Assembly (NCBI RefSeq): GCF_007830035.1
Contig: NZ_VLKN01000001.1
Span: 248,001-312,000, forward strand
Source: Luteimonas cucumeris
GTDB taxonomy: Bacteria > Pseudomonadota > Gammaproteobacteria > Xanthomonadales > Xanthomonadaceae
Direction: 5' to 3'
Length of the DNA stretch: 64,000 bases
Positions 8,103 to 17,183 of this stretch are shown in pieces. The translations under genes were made by a program, and so were the position numbers. Within the stretch, counting starts at the first letter, position 1. Every line of letters begins with the position of its first letter. The notes under the pieces are model-generated. The model made no database searches and was not told the origin of the DNA. It saw only the letters and a program-made list of their open reading frames with translations.

Positions 8103-10199
8103 TCAACCGGCATCCCGGATCGCGATCTGGCCGGGTACGCCGCGTCCGGTCTGCAGGCTCATGCCGAGCAGGCTTTCGGCCATCTGCGACTGGTAGAAGT
8201 CGTTGGAGACGACGCGGTATACCTCTTCGGACGTCGTCGCGGCGGCGAGGCTCTCCTCCATGCCGAAGGCGACGACCGGGTCGCGATCGATCGCATCCAG
8301 CTTGTCCTGTCCCTGCAGTTCGCGGACGGAATCACGTGCCTGGTCGCGCAGCTGCATCAGCTCGGCGCTGCTGAAGCTCAGTTGCACGTGCTGGCCGCCG
8401 TCGAAGCTGCCGTACGAAGATGGCTGGCTGGCGTCGCCGTTGTACGCGTCGCTCAGGTACGACGTCAACGCCGGATCATAGTTGCCCAGCACCACGCGCC
8501 ATTGCGTCTGCGCGTCGATCGGCTTGCCGTCGGCGCCGATGCTGAAGCTGACGTCGCTGACGTGGTTGTCGCCTAGTGCATAGGTGTTGCGCTGCTCGAT
8601 GCTGCCGTCCTGCCAGGTGGTGCGGGTGACGGTCAGCTGGCTGTCGCTGCTGCCGCCGATTTCCAGTCCGCCGAGCTGGACGCCGATGAAACTGGCGTGC
8701 TCGCCGGTGTAGATGCTGGTGGTGCCGGCCTGCGGCACGCCGGGCGGGGTCCAGTCCGGGACGCGGCCACTGCTCATGAACTGCTGGTAGGCGGCCTGGC
8801 CTTCGCTGGTGGATAGGTCGATGCGCGCGATCGACATGTCCTGGGTTTCGGATTTGTATTCGCTGGCGATGCCGATCGCCGCCGTGCCCTGTCGGCCGAG
8901 GCCGAGGAACATCTCGTTCTCGACCGTCTGCACCGGCCCGGCATAGACCTCGACCATCGAGCCTTCGAGGCGGCGCACGCCGAAGCCGAGGCCATCGAGT
9001 TCGGTATGCGTGCCGCCGGCGGTGAAGGCCTTGTACGACGCCTCCCAGGTCGAACCTTCCAGGCTCTGGCCGCGGATCAGCACCGAAGTGCCGGTTGGCA
9101 TGTCGAGCGGAGCGAGTGGATTCGGCGCGGCTTCGAGTTCGCCGTCGGCGAGTTGCGCACCCTGCTGCGGCGTCACCACCGCTTCGTAGGTCAAACGCGC
9201 GCCGCTGAATTCATGGTACGAGCCCGATACCGGCAGGCCGCGGACGATGCGGCTGAGCACCGGCGAACTGTCCGACAGCGCCCTCACCGACTCCGGCAGC
9301 TGGCCGAGCCGGTCCGCCCACTTGTACAGAGTGCCGATCGGCGTGCGACCGAAGTCGATGCCGGCCTCGCCCTGAGTCTGCACCGACATCCGGAATTGCT
9401 GGGTCTGCTCGAAATTGACGCCGGTCTGCACGTCCGACAGTTCCACCTTTCCTTCGACGGTGACGCCCGCCTCGCCGCGGACCGGAATGAACGACGGCGT
9501 GCTGATCCCGCCGGCGCCGGTGTTGTAGGTGACCTGCGAGCCGGGATTGATCAGCGTACCCAACATGTCGTCCGGCACCGTGGCGAGGATCTGATAGCCG
9601 GCGGCGATCTGGTCCGGCGTGGCATTGGCCGGCAACTCGACGCCGAGCAACGCCAGCGCGCCCTGCATCTGCGGCAGCGGCACCGATTGCGGGTCGGCGC
9701 TGGGCGGCGTGTCGGTGAGATAGGTCGGGATGCTGTTCGGCTGGGTGCCGGCCTCGTCGACGATGCGGCGCAGTTCCTGCACGTAGAGATTGCTGTCGAA
9801 ATACTGCGTCGCCTGCCCGTATTCGTAGCTGGCGGTGGCGCCGTTGAGGCTGTCGTAGTCGCTGCGCTGCGGCGCCAGCCGGTCGAGTGCGGCCTGGGCG
9901 GCGTCGAGCCGCGTCTGGTTGTAGGTCTGCGCGCGGCTTTCGTACACCGAACTGGCGGCGTACGACGGCATGCCGGCCAGGTCGCTGTTGTCGGGCACCG
10001 GCATGGCATGGATGGCCTGCACCGCCTGCTGCGGCGTGGTGGCTTCGACCGGTGTGGTGGCGGCCAGCGTGACCGTGGGGGCGTCGTCGTTGTCGGCCTG
10101 GGGCTGCGCCTGCGCCTGGTAGGACTGGCGGATCGCCTGCCGGTCTTCCTCGGGCAGGCGGAAATAGGTCTGCGTGTTGACGCCGTAGATCTGGCCCAT
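8103..10199 (-). CDS. Large protein of unknown function, 698 aa
   Basis: I do not recognise a family. No signal peptide, TM segment or Walker motif is visible, and there are almost no cysteines. Residues 1-130 are Q/A/T/P-rich with a coiled-coil-prone stretch (RAQTYNQTRLDAAQAALDRL). Residues 230-600 look beta-rich with many G, S, T and Y residues (e.g. EKSVVEVYAGPVQTVENEMFLGLGRQGTAAIGIASEYK-like strands). The C-terminal ~90 residues are helical and charged (ELMQLRDQARDSVRELQGQDKLDAIDRDP). The absence of a signal plus the Q-rich N-terminus would fit a secreted effector or a large scaffold, but nothing confirms it. The start has CGGAG about 9 nt upstream. It is divergent from the ABC exporter with 126 bp between. 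Confidence 0.8.
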   Translation of the reverse strand: MGQIYGVNTQTYFRLPEEDRQAIRQSYQAQAQPQADNDDAPTVTLAATTPVEATTPQQAVQAIHAMPVPDNSDLAGMPSYAASSVYESRAQTYNQTRLDAAQAALDRLAPQRSDYDSLNGATASYEYGQATQYFDSNLYVQELRRIVDEAGTQPNSIPTYLTDTPPSADPQSVPLPQMQGALALLGVELPANATPDQIAAGYQILATVPDDMLGTLINPGSQVTYNTGAGGISTPSFIPVRGEAGVTVEGKVELSDVQTGVNFEQTQQFRMSVQTQGEAGIDFGRTPIGTLYKWADRLGQLPESVRALSDSSPVLSRIVRGLPVSGSYHEFSGARLTYEAVVTPQQGAQLADGELEAAPNPLAPLDMPTGTSVLIRGQSLEGSTWEASYKAFTAGGTHTELDGLGFGVRRLEGSMVEVYAGPVQTVENEMFLGLGRQGTAAIGIASEYKSETQDMSIARIDLSTSEGQAAYQQFMSSGRVPDWTPPGVPQAGTTSIYTGEHASFIGVQLGGLEIGGSSDSQLTVTRTTWQDGSIEQRNTYALGDNHVSDVSFSIGADGKPIDAQTQWRVVLGNYDPALTSYLSDAYNGDASQPSSYGSFDGGQHVQLSFSSAELMQLRDQARDSVRELQGQDKLDAIDRDPVVAFGMEESLAAATTSEEVYRVVSNDFYQSQMAESLLGMSLQTGRGVPGQIAIRDAG

Positions 10200-10325
10200 G
10201 GGTCGGCTCCGTTGCTTATCGGCCTGACGATAGGGGCGGTGCGTTGCCGCGGGAACTAGGGTCGACCCTAGCGACGCAACGCAGCGATTGCCGCCCGCCG
10301 CTTGCGCCGCCGGTCCGTCGGCACC

Positions 10326-12224
10326 ATGTCTGTGGCCATGACCGATCCCGTTCCCACCGCACCGGACGCCGCGCACGACGCGAGCATCGGTTCGGCTCCC
10401 GTCGCGCGCGCTGCCACCGCGCGCGGCGAGTGGCAGGTGATCCGCGACCTGCTGCCGTTCCTGAAGCCCTACAGCGGCCGCATCGCGCTGGCACTGGCGC
10501 TGGTGATCGCCGGCAAGCTGGCCAACCTGACCGTACCGCTGGTGCTGAAGCAGCTGATCGACGACCTCAATGTCGAGCCCTCGCTGCTCGTGCTGCCGGT
10601 CGCGCTGCTGGTCGCCTACGGCGCCTCGCGGTTGTCGGTGACGCTGTTCACCGAGCTGCGCCAGGTGGTGTTCGCCCGCGTCATGGCGCGGGTGTCGCGG
10701 CGGGTGACTCTGCAGGTGTTCCGTCACCTGCATGCGTTGTCGCTGAAGTTCCACCTGGCGCGGCGCACCGGTGGCGTCGCGCGCGACGTCGAGCGTGGCG
10801 GCACGGCGATCTCCGACCTGCTCGACTGGACCCTGTACACGATCCTGCCGACCGCGCTGGAAGTGCTGCTGGTCACCGCCGTGCTGGTGTGGCTGTACGA
10901 CTGGGGTTTCGCCGCGATCACCCTGGGCACGCTGGCGGCGTACATCCTGTTCACTTTTTCCGTCACCGAATGGCGCACGCGCTATTACCGCGCCGCGGTC
11001 GAAGCCGATACCCACGCCAACGAGCGCGCGGTCGATTCGCTGCTCAACTACGAGACGGTCAAGTACTTCGGCAACGAGGAGCACGAGGCGCGCCGCTACG
11101 ACGACAATCTGGTGCGGCTGGAAAACGCGCAGGTGATGAGCCGCAAGACCTTGGCCGTGCTCAATCTCGGCCAGACCGCGATCGTCGCGCTCGGCGTCAC
11201 CGCGATGATGTGGCGCGCGGCAGCGGGCGTGGTCGCCGGCAGCATGACCATCGGCGACCTGGTGCTGGTCAACGCCTACCTGCTGCAGCTGTCGGCGCCG
11301 CTGAACCTGCTCGGGATGATGTATCGCGAGGTCAAGCAGGCGTTCACCAACCTGGAGCGGCTGTTCGGCCTGCTCGACGAACGCCAGGACGTGCAGGACC
11401 GCGACGGCGCGGTGCCGCTGCGCGTGTCGCGGCCGCGCGTCGCGTTCGAAAGCGTGCGCTTCGCCTACGATGCGCGCCGCGAGATCCTGCGCGACGTCAG
11501 TTTCGAGATCGCGCCGGGCGGTACCGTCGCCGTGGTCGGGCATTCGGGCTCCGGCAAGTCGACGCTGGCGCGGTTGTTGTACCGCTTCTACGACGTAGAC
11601 GCCGGTCGCATCGTGATTACCGACGGCGAAGACACCGCGCACGACGGCACGGGTTATGACATCCGCGACTACAGCCAGGCCAGCGTGCGTGGCGCGATCG
11701 CGATCGTGCCGCAGGACACGGTGCTGTTCAACGACACCATCTACTACAACATCCTGTACGGGCGCCCGGCCGCCAGCCGCGCGGAAGTCGAACAGGCCGC
11801 GCGCGCAGCGCATATCCACGAGCTGATCGTGTCGCTGCCCGACGGCTACGAATCGGAAGTCGGCGAACGCGGCCTCAAGCTGTCCGGCGGCGAGAAACAG
11901 CGCGTGGCGATCGCGCGTGCCTTGCTCAAGAATCCGGCGATCCTGATCTTCGACGAGGCCACCTCGGCGCTGGATTCCAAGTCCGAGAAGGCGATCCAGG
12001 CCGAACTGGACCGCATCGCGATCGGCCGCACCACGCTGGTGATCGCGCACCGGCTGTCGACGGTGATGGACGCCGACGAGATCCTGGTGATGGACGCCGG
12101 CCGCATCGTCGAGCGCGGCAGTCACGCACAGCTGCTGGCGCGCGGCGGCCACTATGCGCAGATGTGGCGCCTGCAGCAGCAGGAATCGCGCGCCGAGGCG
12201 CTGGCTGGCCCGCAGCCGGCGTAG
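10326..12224 (+). CDS. ATM1/HMT1-type ABC transporter (fused permease and ATPase)
   Basis: 632 aa in the half-transporter layout: six TM helices over residues about 45-310 (IALALALVIAGKLANLTVPLVLKQLI first), then an ATPase with Walker A GHSGSGKST (about 405-413), signature LSGGEKQRVAIARA (about 519) and Walker B ILIFDEATSALD. The TM-domain signature LKFHLARRTGGVARDVERGG, plus the LNLGQ and SYEVKQAF-like coupling region, places it with ABCB7/Atm1 homologues, which export glutathione-type or sulfur-containing compounds and heavy-metal conjugates. ATG at 10326 preferred; 10338 (MTDPVPTA) is possible. No operon partner downstream. Confidence 0.9.
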   Translation: MSVAMTDPVPTAPDAAHDASIGSAPVARAATARGEWQVIRDLLPFLKPYSGRIALALALVIAGKLANLTVPLVLKQLIDDLNVEPSLLVLPVALLVAYGASRLSVTLFTELRQVVFARVMARVSRRVTLQVFRHLHALSLKFHLARRTGGVARDVERGGTAISDLLDWTLYTILPTALEVLLVTAVLVWLYDWGFAAITLGTLAAYILFTFSVTEWRTRYYRAAVEADTHANERAVDSLLNYETVKYFGNEEHEARRYDDNLVRLENAQVMSRKTLAVLNLGQTAIVALGVTAMMWRAAAGVVAGSMTIGDLVLVNAYLLQLSAPLNLLGMMYREVKQAFTNLERLFGLLDERQDVQDRDGAVPLRVSRPRVAFESVRFAYDARREILRDVSFEIAPGGTVAVVGHSGSGKSTLARLLYRFYDVDAGRIVITDGEDTAHDGTGYDIRDYSQASVRGAIAIVPQDTVLFNDTIYYNILYGRPAASRAEVEQAARAAHIHELIVSLPDGYESEVGERGLKLSGGEKQRVAIARALLKNPAILIFDEATSALDSKSEKAIQAELDRIAIGRTTLVIAHRLSTVMDADEILVMDAGRIVERGSHAQLLARGGHYAQMWRLQQQESRAEALAGPQPA

Positions 12225-12307
12225 GCCGATGCATCGCTGCGCTGGCGGATAATGCAGTCCATCGTTCGCCGCACCACCGATCGTTCACCGCAGCGGAAAC
12301 GCAGACC

Positions 12308-12859
12308 ATGATGCCCGACCAAGATTTCGATCCCGACGACAACTTCGCCAACGGCTTCGAGCCGGGCATGGAACTGGATGACGAGGCCGGTACCGAGGCG
12401 CTGTTGTGGCAGCTGCTGCTGTTGATCAACCCCGGCGACGAGGAAACCGCGCTGCGCCAGTTCGCCGCCTGTCGCGACGCACTGGCCGAGGACGAGGATG
12501 CCGATCCTGCGTGGCTGCTCAAGGATGCGATCGACTGGACGTCGGGCTTCTACATAGATGCCGCCGACACCGCATCGTTGATCGATGCGGTCAACGAACT
12601 GGTATCGCGCTGGAACCTGCGCATCGACTGGGGCGTGGAGGATCCGACCGACGAGGACTTCCTCGCCGCCACCGACGTGCCGGCGCTGATGGCGACCGCC
12701 TACGATCGCCTGCGCGAGTATGACTACACGCTGTGGACCTGGAACACGGGCGACGACGCGCACGCCGGCTGGATCGCATCGCGCCGCGACGACGAGGCGA
12801 TGCAGGCGATCGCGCACGCGCTGGGCATCGAACTGCGCGCGGCCAGCGACGCGTTCTGA
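12308..12859 (+). CDS. DUF6630-like acidic protein
   Basis: 183 aa, strongly acidic in its first 30 residues (DQDFDPDDNFANGF, MELDDEAG). LLWQLLLLINPGDEETALRQFAACRDAL followed by WLLKDAIDWTSGFYIDAADTASLIDAVNELVSRWNLRIDWG and YDRLREYDYTLWTWNTGDD resembles DUF6630 proteins. I am only moderately sure of the name. Cytoplasmic, no known function. It starts 83 bp after the ABC exporter and may be co-transcribed with it. Its last 17 bp are duplicated 134 bp past the stop (see the repeat at 12842-13063). Confidence 0.7.
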   Translation: MMPDQDFDPDDNFANGFEPGMELDDEAGTEALLWQLLLLINPGDEETALRQFAACRDALAEDEDADPAWLLKDAIDWTSGFYIDAADTASLIDAVNELVSRWNLRIDWGVEDPTDEDFLAATDVPALMATAYDRLREYDYTLWTWNTGDDAHAGWIASRRDDEAMQAIAHALGIELRAASDAF

Positions 12860-13063
12860 CGTAGCGTGCGCTGTGCGTACGACCGATGCGCACTGAACCC
12901 GTAGGGCGCATTAGCCGAAGGCGTAATGCGCCGGATGGCCCATGCGGCGCAATGCCCTTCGGTTATTGCGCCCTATCTTCGCTTTCGCGTTGCCAGCGAT
13001 GCGTTCTGTAGCGTGCGCTATGCGCACGATGATGATCCATTTCGTGCGTACAGCGCACGCTAC
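12842..13063. repeat. Composite repeat region with duplicated gene end
   Basis: The gene end GCCAGCGACGCGTTCTG (12842-12858) plus the following GTAGCGTGCGCT(G/A)TGCG is repeated at 12992-13024 with few changes. Between them is a GTAGGGCGCATTAGCC ... TTATTGCGCCCTAT palindrome (about 12901-12976). The second GTAGCGTGCGC faces an inverted copy (GCGCACGCTAC, 13050-13060). The same GTAGCGTGCGC pair occurs at 55392-55447. Confidence 0.7.
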
Positions 13064-13113
13064 GTCAAGCCAATGGCCAGCGGAGCGGCTCCGCTCTGCA
13101 AAACGCCTGAAAT

Positions 13114-13671
13114 TCAGGCGCCCGGACGCCGGAACTCGCGGGACAGCCAGTCGTCGATCAGCCGCTTCTCGTAGCGCAGCGGATCGCTGCTGTTCATCGG
13201 CGAGGCGCCCATCATGAACGCCATGTCGGTGAGCTGGCGCGCGCCTTCGGCGATCACGCGGCCGTCGGCATCGGTACGTGCGAATTCAAGTTCGATGCGC
13301 GGCGGATAGATGTCGCGGATGATGCGCGTGGAGTCCCAGCGCGAACCGTGCCAGGGCTCGAAACGCCCGGCACGGCGGATGTCGGTCAGGGTCACTTCCA
13401 GCTGCTCGCCCGGTTGAAGTTGCGGCGCGGCGCGTTTGCGCACGTATTCGGCCAGCTGCCTGACCCAGTCGCCGCGCTGGGCTTCCCAGCGGTTGCCGCT
13501 TTGGCGTAGCTCGGAAAACGTTGCCGGATCGGCCCAGCTGACTGCGACCGGACCTTCCGGCGGCAGGTTGCGCGGTGCGTCGGGATCGGTAACGTTCCTA
13601 GACGCCAGCGCGTTGCCGGTAAGCAGCAGGGCGGCTGCGAGAATCGTCAGTAATCGGGTCGATGCGTTCAT
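13114..13671 (-). CDS. DUF3016 domain protein (secreted)
   Basis: 185 aa: signal peptide (LLTILAAALLLTGNALA), then a domain with VAVSWADPATFSELR ... LAEYVRKRAAPQLQPGEQLEVTLTDIRRAGRFEPWHGSRWDSTRIIRDIYPPRIELEF ... ARQLTDMAFMM ... SDPLRYEKRLIDDWLSREF. This is the DUF3016 pattern, a periplasmic family found mainly in gammaproteobacteria, with no known function. The start at 13671 gives the signal peptide; the upstream frame is open but not protein-like. Between it and the SLC13 carrier (which ends at 13811) there is a 139-bp gap on the same strand. Confidence 0.85.
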   Translation of the reverse strand: MNASTRLLTILAAALLLTGNALASRNVTDPDAPRNLPPEGPVAVSWADPATFSELRQSGNRWEAQRGDWVRQLAEYVRKRAAPQLQPGEQLEVTLTDIRRAGRFEPWHGSRWDSTRIIRDIYPPRIELEFARTDADGRVIAEGARQLTDMAFMMGASPMNSSDPLRYEKRLIDDWLSREFRRPGA

Positions 13672-13810
13672 GGCGGGTGACTGCGAAGAACCTGCCGCCA
13701 TCATGAACCTGCCGTGGCGCGGTGGCGAAAAAACGTGGTTAAAGGCATCCGGCGTGTTGCCACGCATTCATTGGTGCACGCCGATTCTTCGCGGCACGGA
13801 GCATCTGGCT

Positions 13811-15619
13811 TCAACCCATCGCGAACGGCCATAGCGGCCCTTCCAGCCACAGCCACTGCACCATCCATCCGCTGACCAGCGCGATCAGCACGGTCAGCGG
13901 CAGGCCGACACGAAGGAAATCGCCGAAACGGTATTGACCGGGCTGCAGGATCAGCAGATTGCCGTGATGGCCGATCGGCGTCAGGAACGCGACCACCGCG
14001 CCCAGCGCCGTCACCACCACGAACGGCAACGGTGGCAGCGACAGCGATTGCGCCAATGACAGCGCGACCGGCGTCAACAGCACCGTGGTCGCCGAATCGG
14101 ACAGGATCTGCGTCAGCAGCGCCGCCGCCGCGAACATCACCAGCAATATGCCCAGCGCCGGCCAGTGCTCGACCCAGTGCAGCAGGTGACCGGCGAGTAG
14201 TTGCGCGGTGCCGGTCTGTTCCATCGCGATGCCCAGCGGGATCACGCCGGCGATCATCACGAAGATCCGCACGTCGATGCCGCGATAGGCCTGTTCGACG
14301 CCGACGCAGCGCGTCACCACCATCGCCACCGCTCCGAACAGGAACGCCAGCGCCGCCGGCAACCATTCGGTCGCCGCGATCAGCACGGTCAGGCCGAGGA
14401 TGAGCAGCGCCATCGGCGCATGCAGGCGGCGCTTGGCCTCGCCGGCGAACGGCACCAGCATCAGGAAGCCATGGTGCGAGGCGAGTTCGGCGAACTGGTC
14501 CGGCCGTCCCCACAGCACCAGCAGGTCGCCCTCGCGCAGGTGCGCGTCCGCGACGCGGTCGGGGATCGCGCCATGGCGCCGCCACAATCCGACGATGGCC
14601 GCGCTGAACTGCTGCGAGAAACCCAGTTCGCGGATCGTGCGGCCGATGAATTCGGAACCCGGCGCGACCACCGCCTGCACCAGCTCCGGCTCGATGCCTT
14701 TCTTGGGCGGCACGGAAGCGCCGTAACGCGCGATCGCCTCCAGGTCCAGGCCTTCGTCGTCGTGCAGCGACAGCAGTTCGTCGGCGGGCGCCTCGACCAG
14801 CAGCACGTCGCCGGACAGCAGGGCGTTGCTGTCCTTCAGGTCGTCGCGCGCGGCGCCGTCGCGCAGCCAGCCGACCAGGCGCAGCCGTTTGCCGTAGGCC
14901 GCCTGCAGGTCCGAGAAGGACTTGGTGTTCCAGCGCGAGTCGGAGGTGATCTTCAACTCCGTGCGATAGCGGTCCAGGCGCAGGTAGTCGTCATCGCCGA
15001 TGCTGCCCACGTGCCGCGGCAGCAGCCAGCGCACCAGCTGCATGTAGACCATTCCGAGGATCACCAGCGCGATGCCGATCGGCGTGATCGAGAAGAAGTC
15101 CAGGCCGGCGTCGCCATTGCGTTGCAGCAGGTCGTTGGCCAGCAGGAACGCCGGCGCGCTGACCAGGGTCAGCGTGGTGCCCAGCGACGCGGCCAGCGAC
15201 ATCGGCATCAGCAGGCGCGAGGCCGGGATCTGCCGCTCGCGTGCGTGACGCAGCAGGATCGGCAGCATCATTGCGGTCACCATCACGTGGTGCGTGAACG
15301 AGGCCAGCGCGGCCACGGCCGGCATCACCACTGCGATCGCGCGCGCTTCGCTGCGTCCGGCGGCCTGTCCGATCCACTGGCCGATGCGCTCGGTGATGCC
15401 GGTGGCCGCCAGCGCGCCGGAAATCACGAACACCGAAGCGACGATGATCGCAGGCTCGCTGGCAAAGCCGGACAAGGCCGAACCGGTGTCCAGAACCCCC
15501 GTCAGCACCAGCGCCAACAGCGTCAGCATGGCGGTGACATCCACGCGCAGGCGCTCGCTGACGAACAGGTACAGCGCACCGGCGAGGATGAGCAGGAAGC
15601 AGATCTGGTCGGGGGTCAT
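13811..15619 (-). CDS. SLC13/DASS-family carrier with two RCK_C (TrkA-C) domains
   Basis: 602 aa. Hydrophobic halves (residues 1-200 and about 385-602, each with roughly six TM helices) flank a cytoplasmic pair of TrkA-C domains (about 205-285 and 305-375; GDVLLVEAPADELLSL and GDLLVLWGRPDQFAEL end the two copies). This is the layout of bacterial DASS/'SLC13 family permease' proteins that move divalent anions such as sulfate or dicarboxylates, with RCK_C domains presumed to sense a ligand. The C-terminal half carries the conserved SDSATTVLLTPVALSLAQ and PIGHHGNLLI clamshell motifs. ATG at 15619 (MTPDQICFLL); the open frame upstream lacks membrane character. Confidence 0.9.
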   Translation of the reverse strand: MTPDQICFLLILAGALYLFVSERLRVDVTAMLTLLALVLTGVLDTGSALSGFASEPAIIVASVFVISGALAATGITERIGQWIGQAAGRSEARAIAVVMPAVAALASFTHHVMVTAMMLPILLRHARERQIPASRLLMPMSLAASLGTTLTLVSAPAFLLANDLLQRNGDAGLDFFSITPIGIALVILGMVYMQLVRWLLPRHVGSIGDDDYLRLDRYRTELKITSDSRWNTKSFSDLQAAYGKRLRLVGWLRDGAARDDLKDSNALLSGDVLLVEAPADELLSLHDDEGLDLEAIARYGASVPPKKGIEPELVQAVVAPGSEFIGRTIRELGFSQQFSAAIVGLWRRHGAIPDRVADAHLREGDLLVLWGRPDQFAELASHHGFLMLVPFAGEAKRRLHAPMALLILGLTVLIAATEWLPAALAFLFGAVAMVVTRCVGVEQAYRGIDVRIFVMIAGVIPLGIAMEQTGTAQLLAGHLLHWVEHWPALGILLVMFAAAALLTQILSDSATTVLLTPVALSLAQSLSLPPLPFVVVTALGAVVAFLTPIGHHGNLLILQPGQYRFGDFLRVGLPLTVLIALVSGWMVQWLWLEGPLWPFAMG

Positions 15620-15864
15620 GACAGGATTGTGGCAGCTTGGCGTGTAGCCGCCTTCATCGGCCGCCCTGATCGAGACCGTCGGGCCTGCACTGACGCGTCG
15701 CAGCAAACGGCGATGAACGATTAACGAAAACGCGACATTGCCGCTCTCGCAAACGCGTTTCCGGGCGGCCAATGCCGGACCTGCGTTGCCGCATCTCCGC
15801 TTGACGCATCCATGACGGATCGGCGCGCAGGCTGTGCGATACCCCCATCGCACAGGTGAAGACG

Positions 15865-16314
15865 ATGAACATCTTCAATCCGCCGCGCAATGTCTACTGC
15901 ACGCTGATGATGATTGCAGGGATTTCTCTGCCGCTGTTTGCGCACGCCAACGAGGACAAGGCCAAAAGCATGGATGCCGACGGCGATGGCAGGATCACCG
16001 CCACCGAACACGCCGCTGGCGCCAAGGCCATGTTCGAACGCATGGATGCCAATCGCGACGGCATCGTCACGTCCGTGGAGATGGACGCCAGTCACGCGGC
16101 AAAGAAGCAGGACGGGAAAGCCAGGAGCGGCATGTCGTCAGCCGACAAGATCAAGGCGGTGGATACCAACAACGACGGCCGCTTGTCGGCAGCCGAGCAT
16201 GAGGCAGGAGCGAAAGCCATGTTCTCGAAAATGGACACGGACAAGGACGGCAGCGTGTCGGCCGCTGAAATGAAGGCCGGCCATGCAGCCATGGACAAGG
16301 ACAGCAGCAGGTAA
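15865..16314 (+). CDS. Secreted EF-hand protein, four calcium loops
   Basis: 149 aa. Signal peptide to about residue 30 (MMIAGISLPLFAHA), then two related halves, each with two EF-hand loops: DADGDGRITATE, DANRDGIVTSVE, DTNNDGRLSAAE and DTDKDGSVSAAE. All four keep D at positions 1, 3 (or N), 5 and a D/E at 12, so calcium binding is plausible. The repeat EHxAGAKAMFxxMD appears in both halves, showing internal duplication. Probably periplasmic or secreted. An upstream GTG in frame would add three residues; the ATG with AGGTG ahead is preferred. Confidence 0.85.
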   Translation: MNIFNPPRNVYCTLMMIAGISLPLFAHANEDKAKSMDADGDGRITATEHAAGAKAMFERMDANRDGIVTSVEMDASHAAKKQDGKARSGMSSADKIKAVDTNNDGRLSAAEHEAGAKAMFSKMDTDKDGSVSAAEMKAGHAAMDKDSSR

Positions 16315-16359
16315 TCGCGGCGTCCGTGCCTGGACATGGCCTGTGCCGGGGCGCTTGAT

Positions 16360-16378
16360 TGCGGCCGATCCGGCCGCA
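16360..16378. other. Perfect short hairpin between EF-hand and DsbA genes
   Basis: TGCGGCCG ATC CGGCCGCA, an 8-bp stem with a 3-nt loop and no T-run. It may be a transcript end or a stabilising structure. It lies 34 bp before the next ATG. Confidence 0.3.
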
Positions 16379-16412
16379 TGTCGGGTGCACTTGAGCCCAC
16401 CGGTGCACGTCA

Positions 16413-17102
16413 ATGTCCACACAGTCCTCCTCCTCGCCGATTCCGCTGCGGATCGACTTCGTTTCCGACGTGTCCTGCCCCTGGTGCGCGATCGGGCTGC
16501 AGTCGCTGCAGCAGGCGATCGAACGTGTCGGCGATGAAATCGCGGTGGACCTGCATTTCGCGGCATTCGAACTGAATCCGCAGATGCCGCCGGAAGGACA
16601 GGACGCGATCGAGCACCTGACCGTCAAGTACGGGATCAGCGCCGAACAGGCGATCAGCAACGGCGAAGCGATCCGCCAGCGCGGCGCGCAATTGGGTTTC
16701 GTGTTCGACATGGGCCGCAGGCGCAAGGTCTACAACACCTTCGACGCGCACCGGTTGCTGTACTGGGCCGGACAACAAAGCCCGTCGCAGCAACTGGCGC
16801 TCAAGCAAACCCTGCTGCGCGCCTATTTCAGCGACGGCCAGGACATCTCCTCGCCGGAAATCCTGGTCGGGCTGGCGGCACAGGCCGGCCTCGACGGGGA
16901 TCGCGCCCGCGAAGTGCTGGACAGTGGCCGTTACGCCAAGGAGGTCCGCGGGCAGGAGGAGCTCAACACCGTGCGCGGCATCAACGCCGTGCCGGCGGTG
17001 ATCATCGACCGGCACCTGCTGGTCCAGGGCGGACAGCCGCCGGCGGTGTTCGAACAGGCCCTGCGCCAGGCCGCGGGGAAGCGGAGCGCCGTAAGTCCAT
17101 GA
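16413..17102 (+). CDS. DsbA family oxidoreductase, FrnE-like
   Basis: 229 aa with a thioredoxin-fold start (PLRIDFVSDVSCPWCAIGLQSLQQAIE) carrying the C22-P-W-C25 active site, a helical insertion (residues 60-150) and a cis-proline loop GINAVPAVIIDRHLLVQGGQPPAVF. This is the architecture of cytoplasmic DsbA-like/FrnE (2-hydroxychromene-2-carboxylate isomerase-like) proteins, usually linked to thiol stress tolerance or polyketide tailoring. No signal peptide, so it is not the periplasmic folding catalyst. The start at 16413 fits the family. Confidence 0.9.
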   Translation: MSTQSSSSPIPLRIDFVSDVSCPWCAIGLQSLQQAIERVGDEIAVDLHFAAFELNPQMPPEGQDAIEHLTVKYGISAEQAISNGEAIRQRGAQLGFVFDMGRRRKVYNTFDAHRLLYWAGQQSPSQQLALKQTLLRAYFSDGQDISSPEILVGLAAQAGLDGDRAREVLDSGRYAKEVRGQEELNTVRGINAVPAVIIDRHLLVQGGQPPAVFEQALRQAAGKRSAVSP

Positions 17103-17143
17103 CTTCAGAGGGGTGACTTCCGGCCCATGGTGGAATTGATTTG

Positions 17144-17163
17144 GTGTTGTAGTCTACCAACAC
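17144..17163. promoter_or_regulatory. Inverted repeat upstream of the 64-aa gene (candidate operator)
   Basis: GTGTTG and CAACAC arms with TAGTCTAC between; the central GTAG-T-CTAC also pairs with itself. It sits about 20 nt upstream of the GTG start. Position and symmetry suggest a regulator site or a 5' leader hairpin; no regulator can be named. Confidence 0.3.
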
Positions 17164-17183
17164 ACTAAAGCAGGAGCCCCACC

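Noticed and set aside
8103-12152. A single 1349-aa minus frame across the unknown gene and the ABC exporter
   Set aside because: The upstream half is antisense to the ABC exporter and has nonsense composition. The real start has a ribosome-binding site at 10199.
13811-15853. Longer start for the SLC13 carrier (680 aa)
   Set aside because: The extra 78 residues are not hydrophobic and extend into the divergent EF-hand leader; the ATG at 15619 matches the family.
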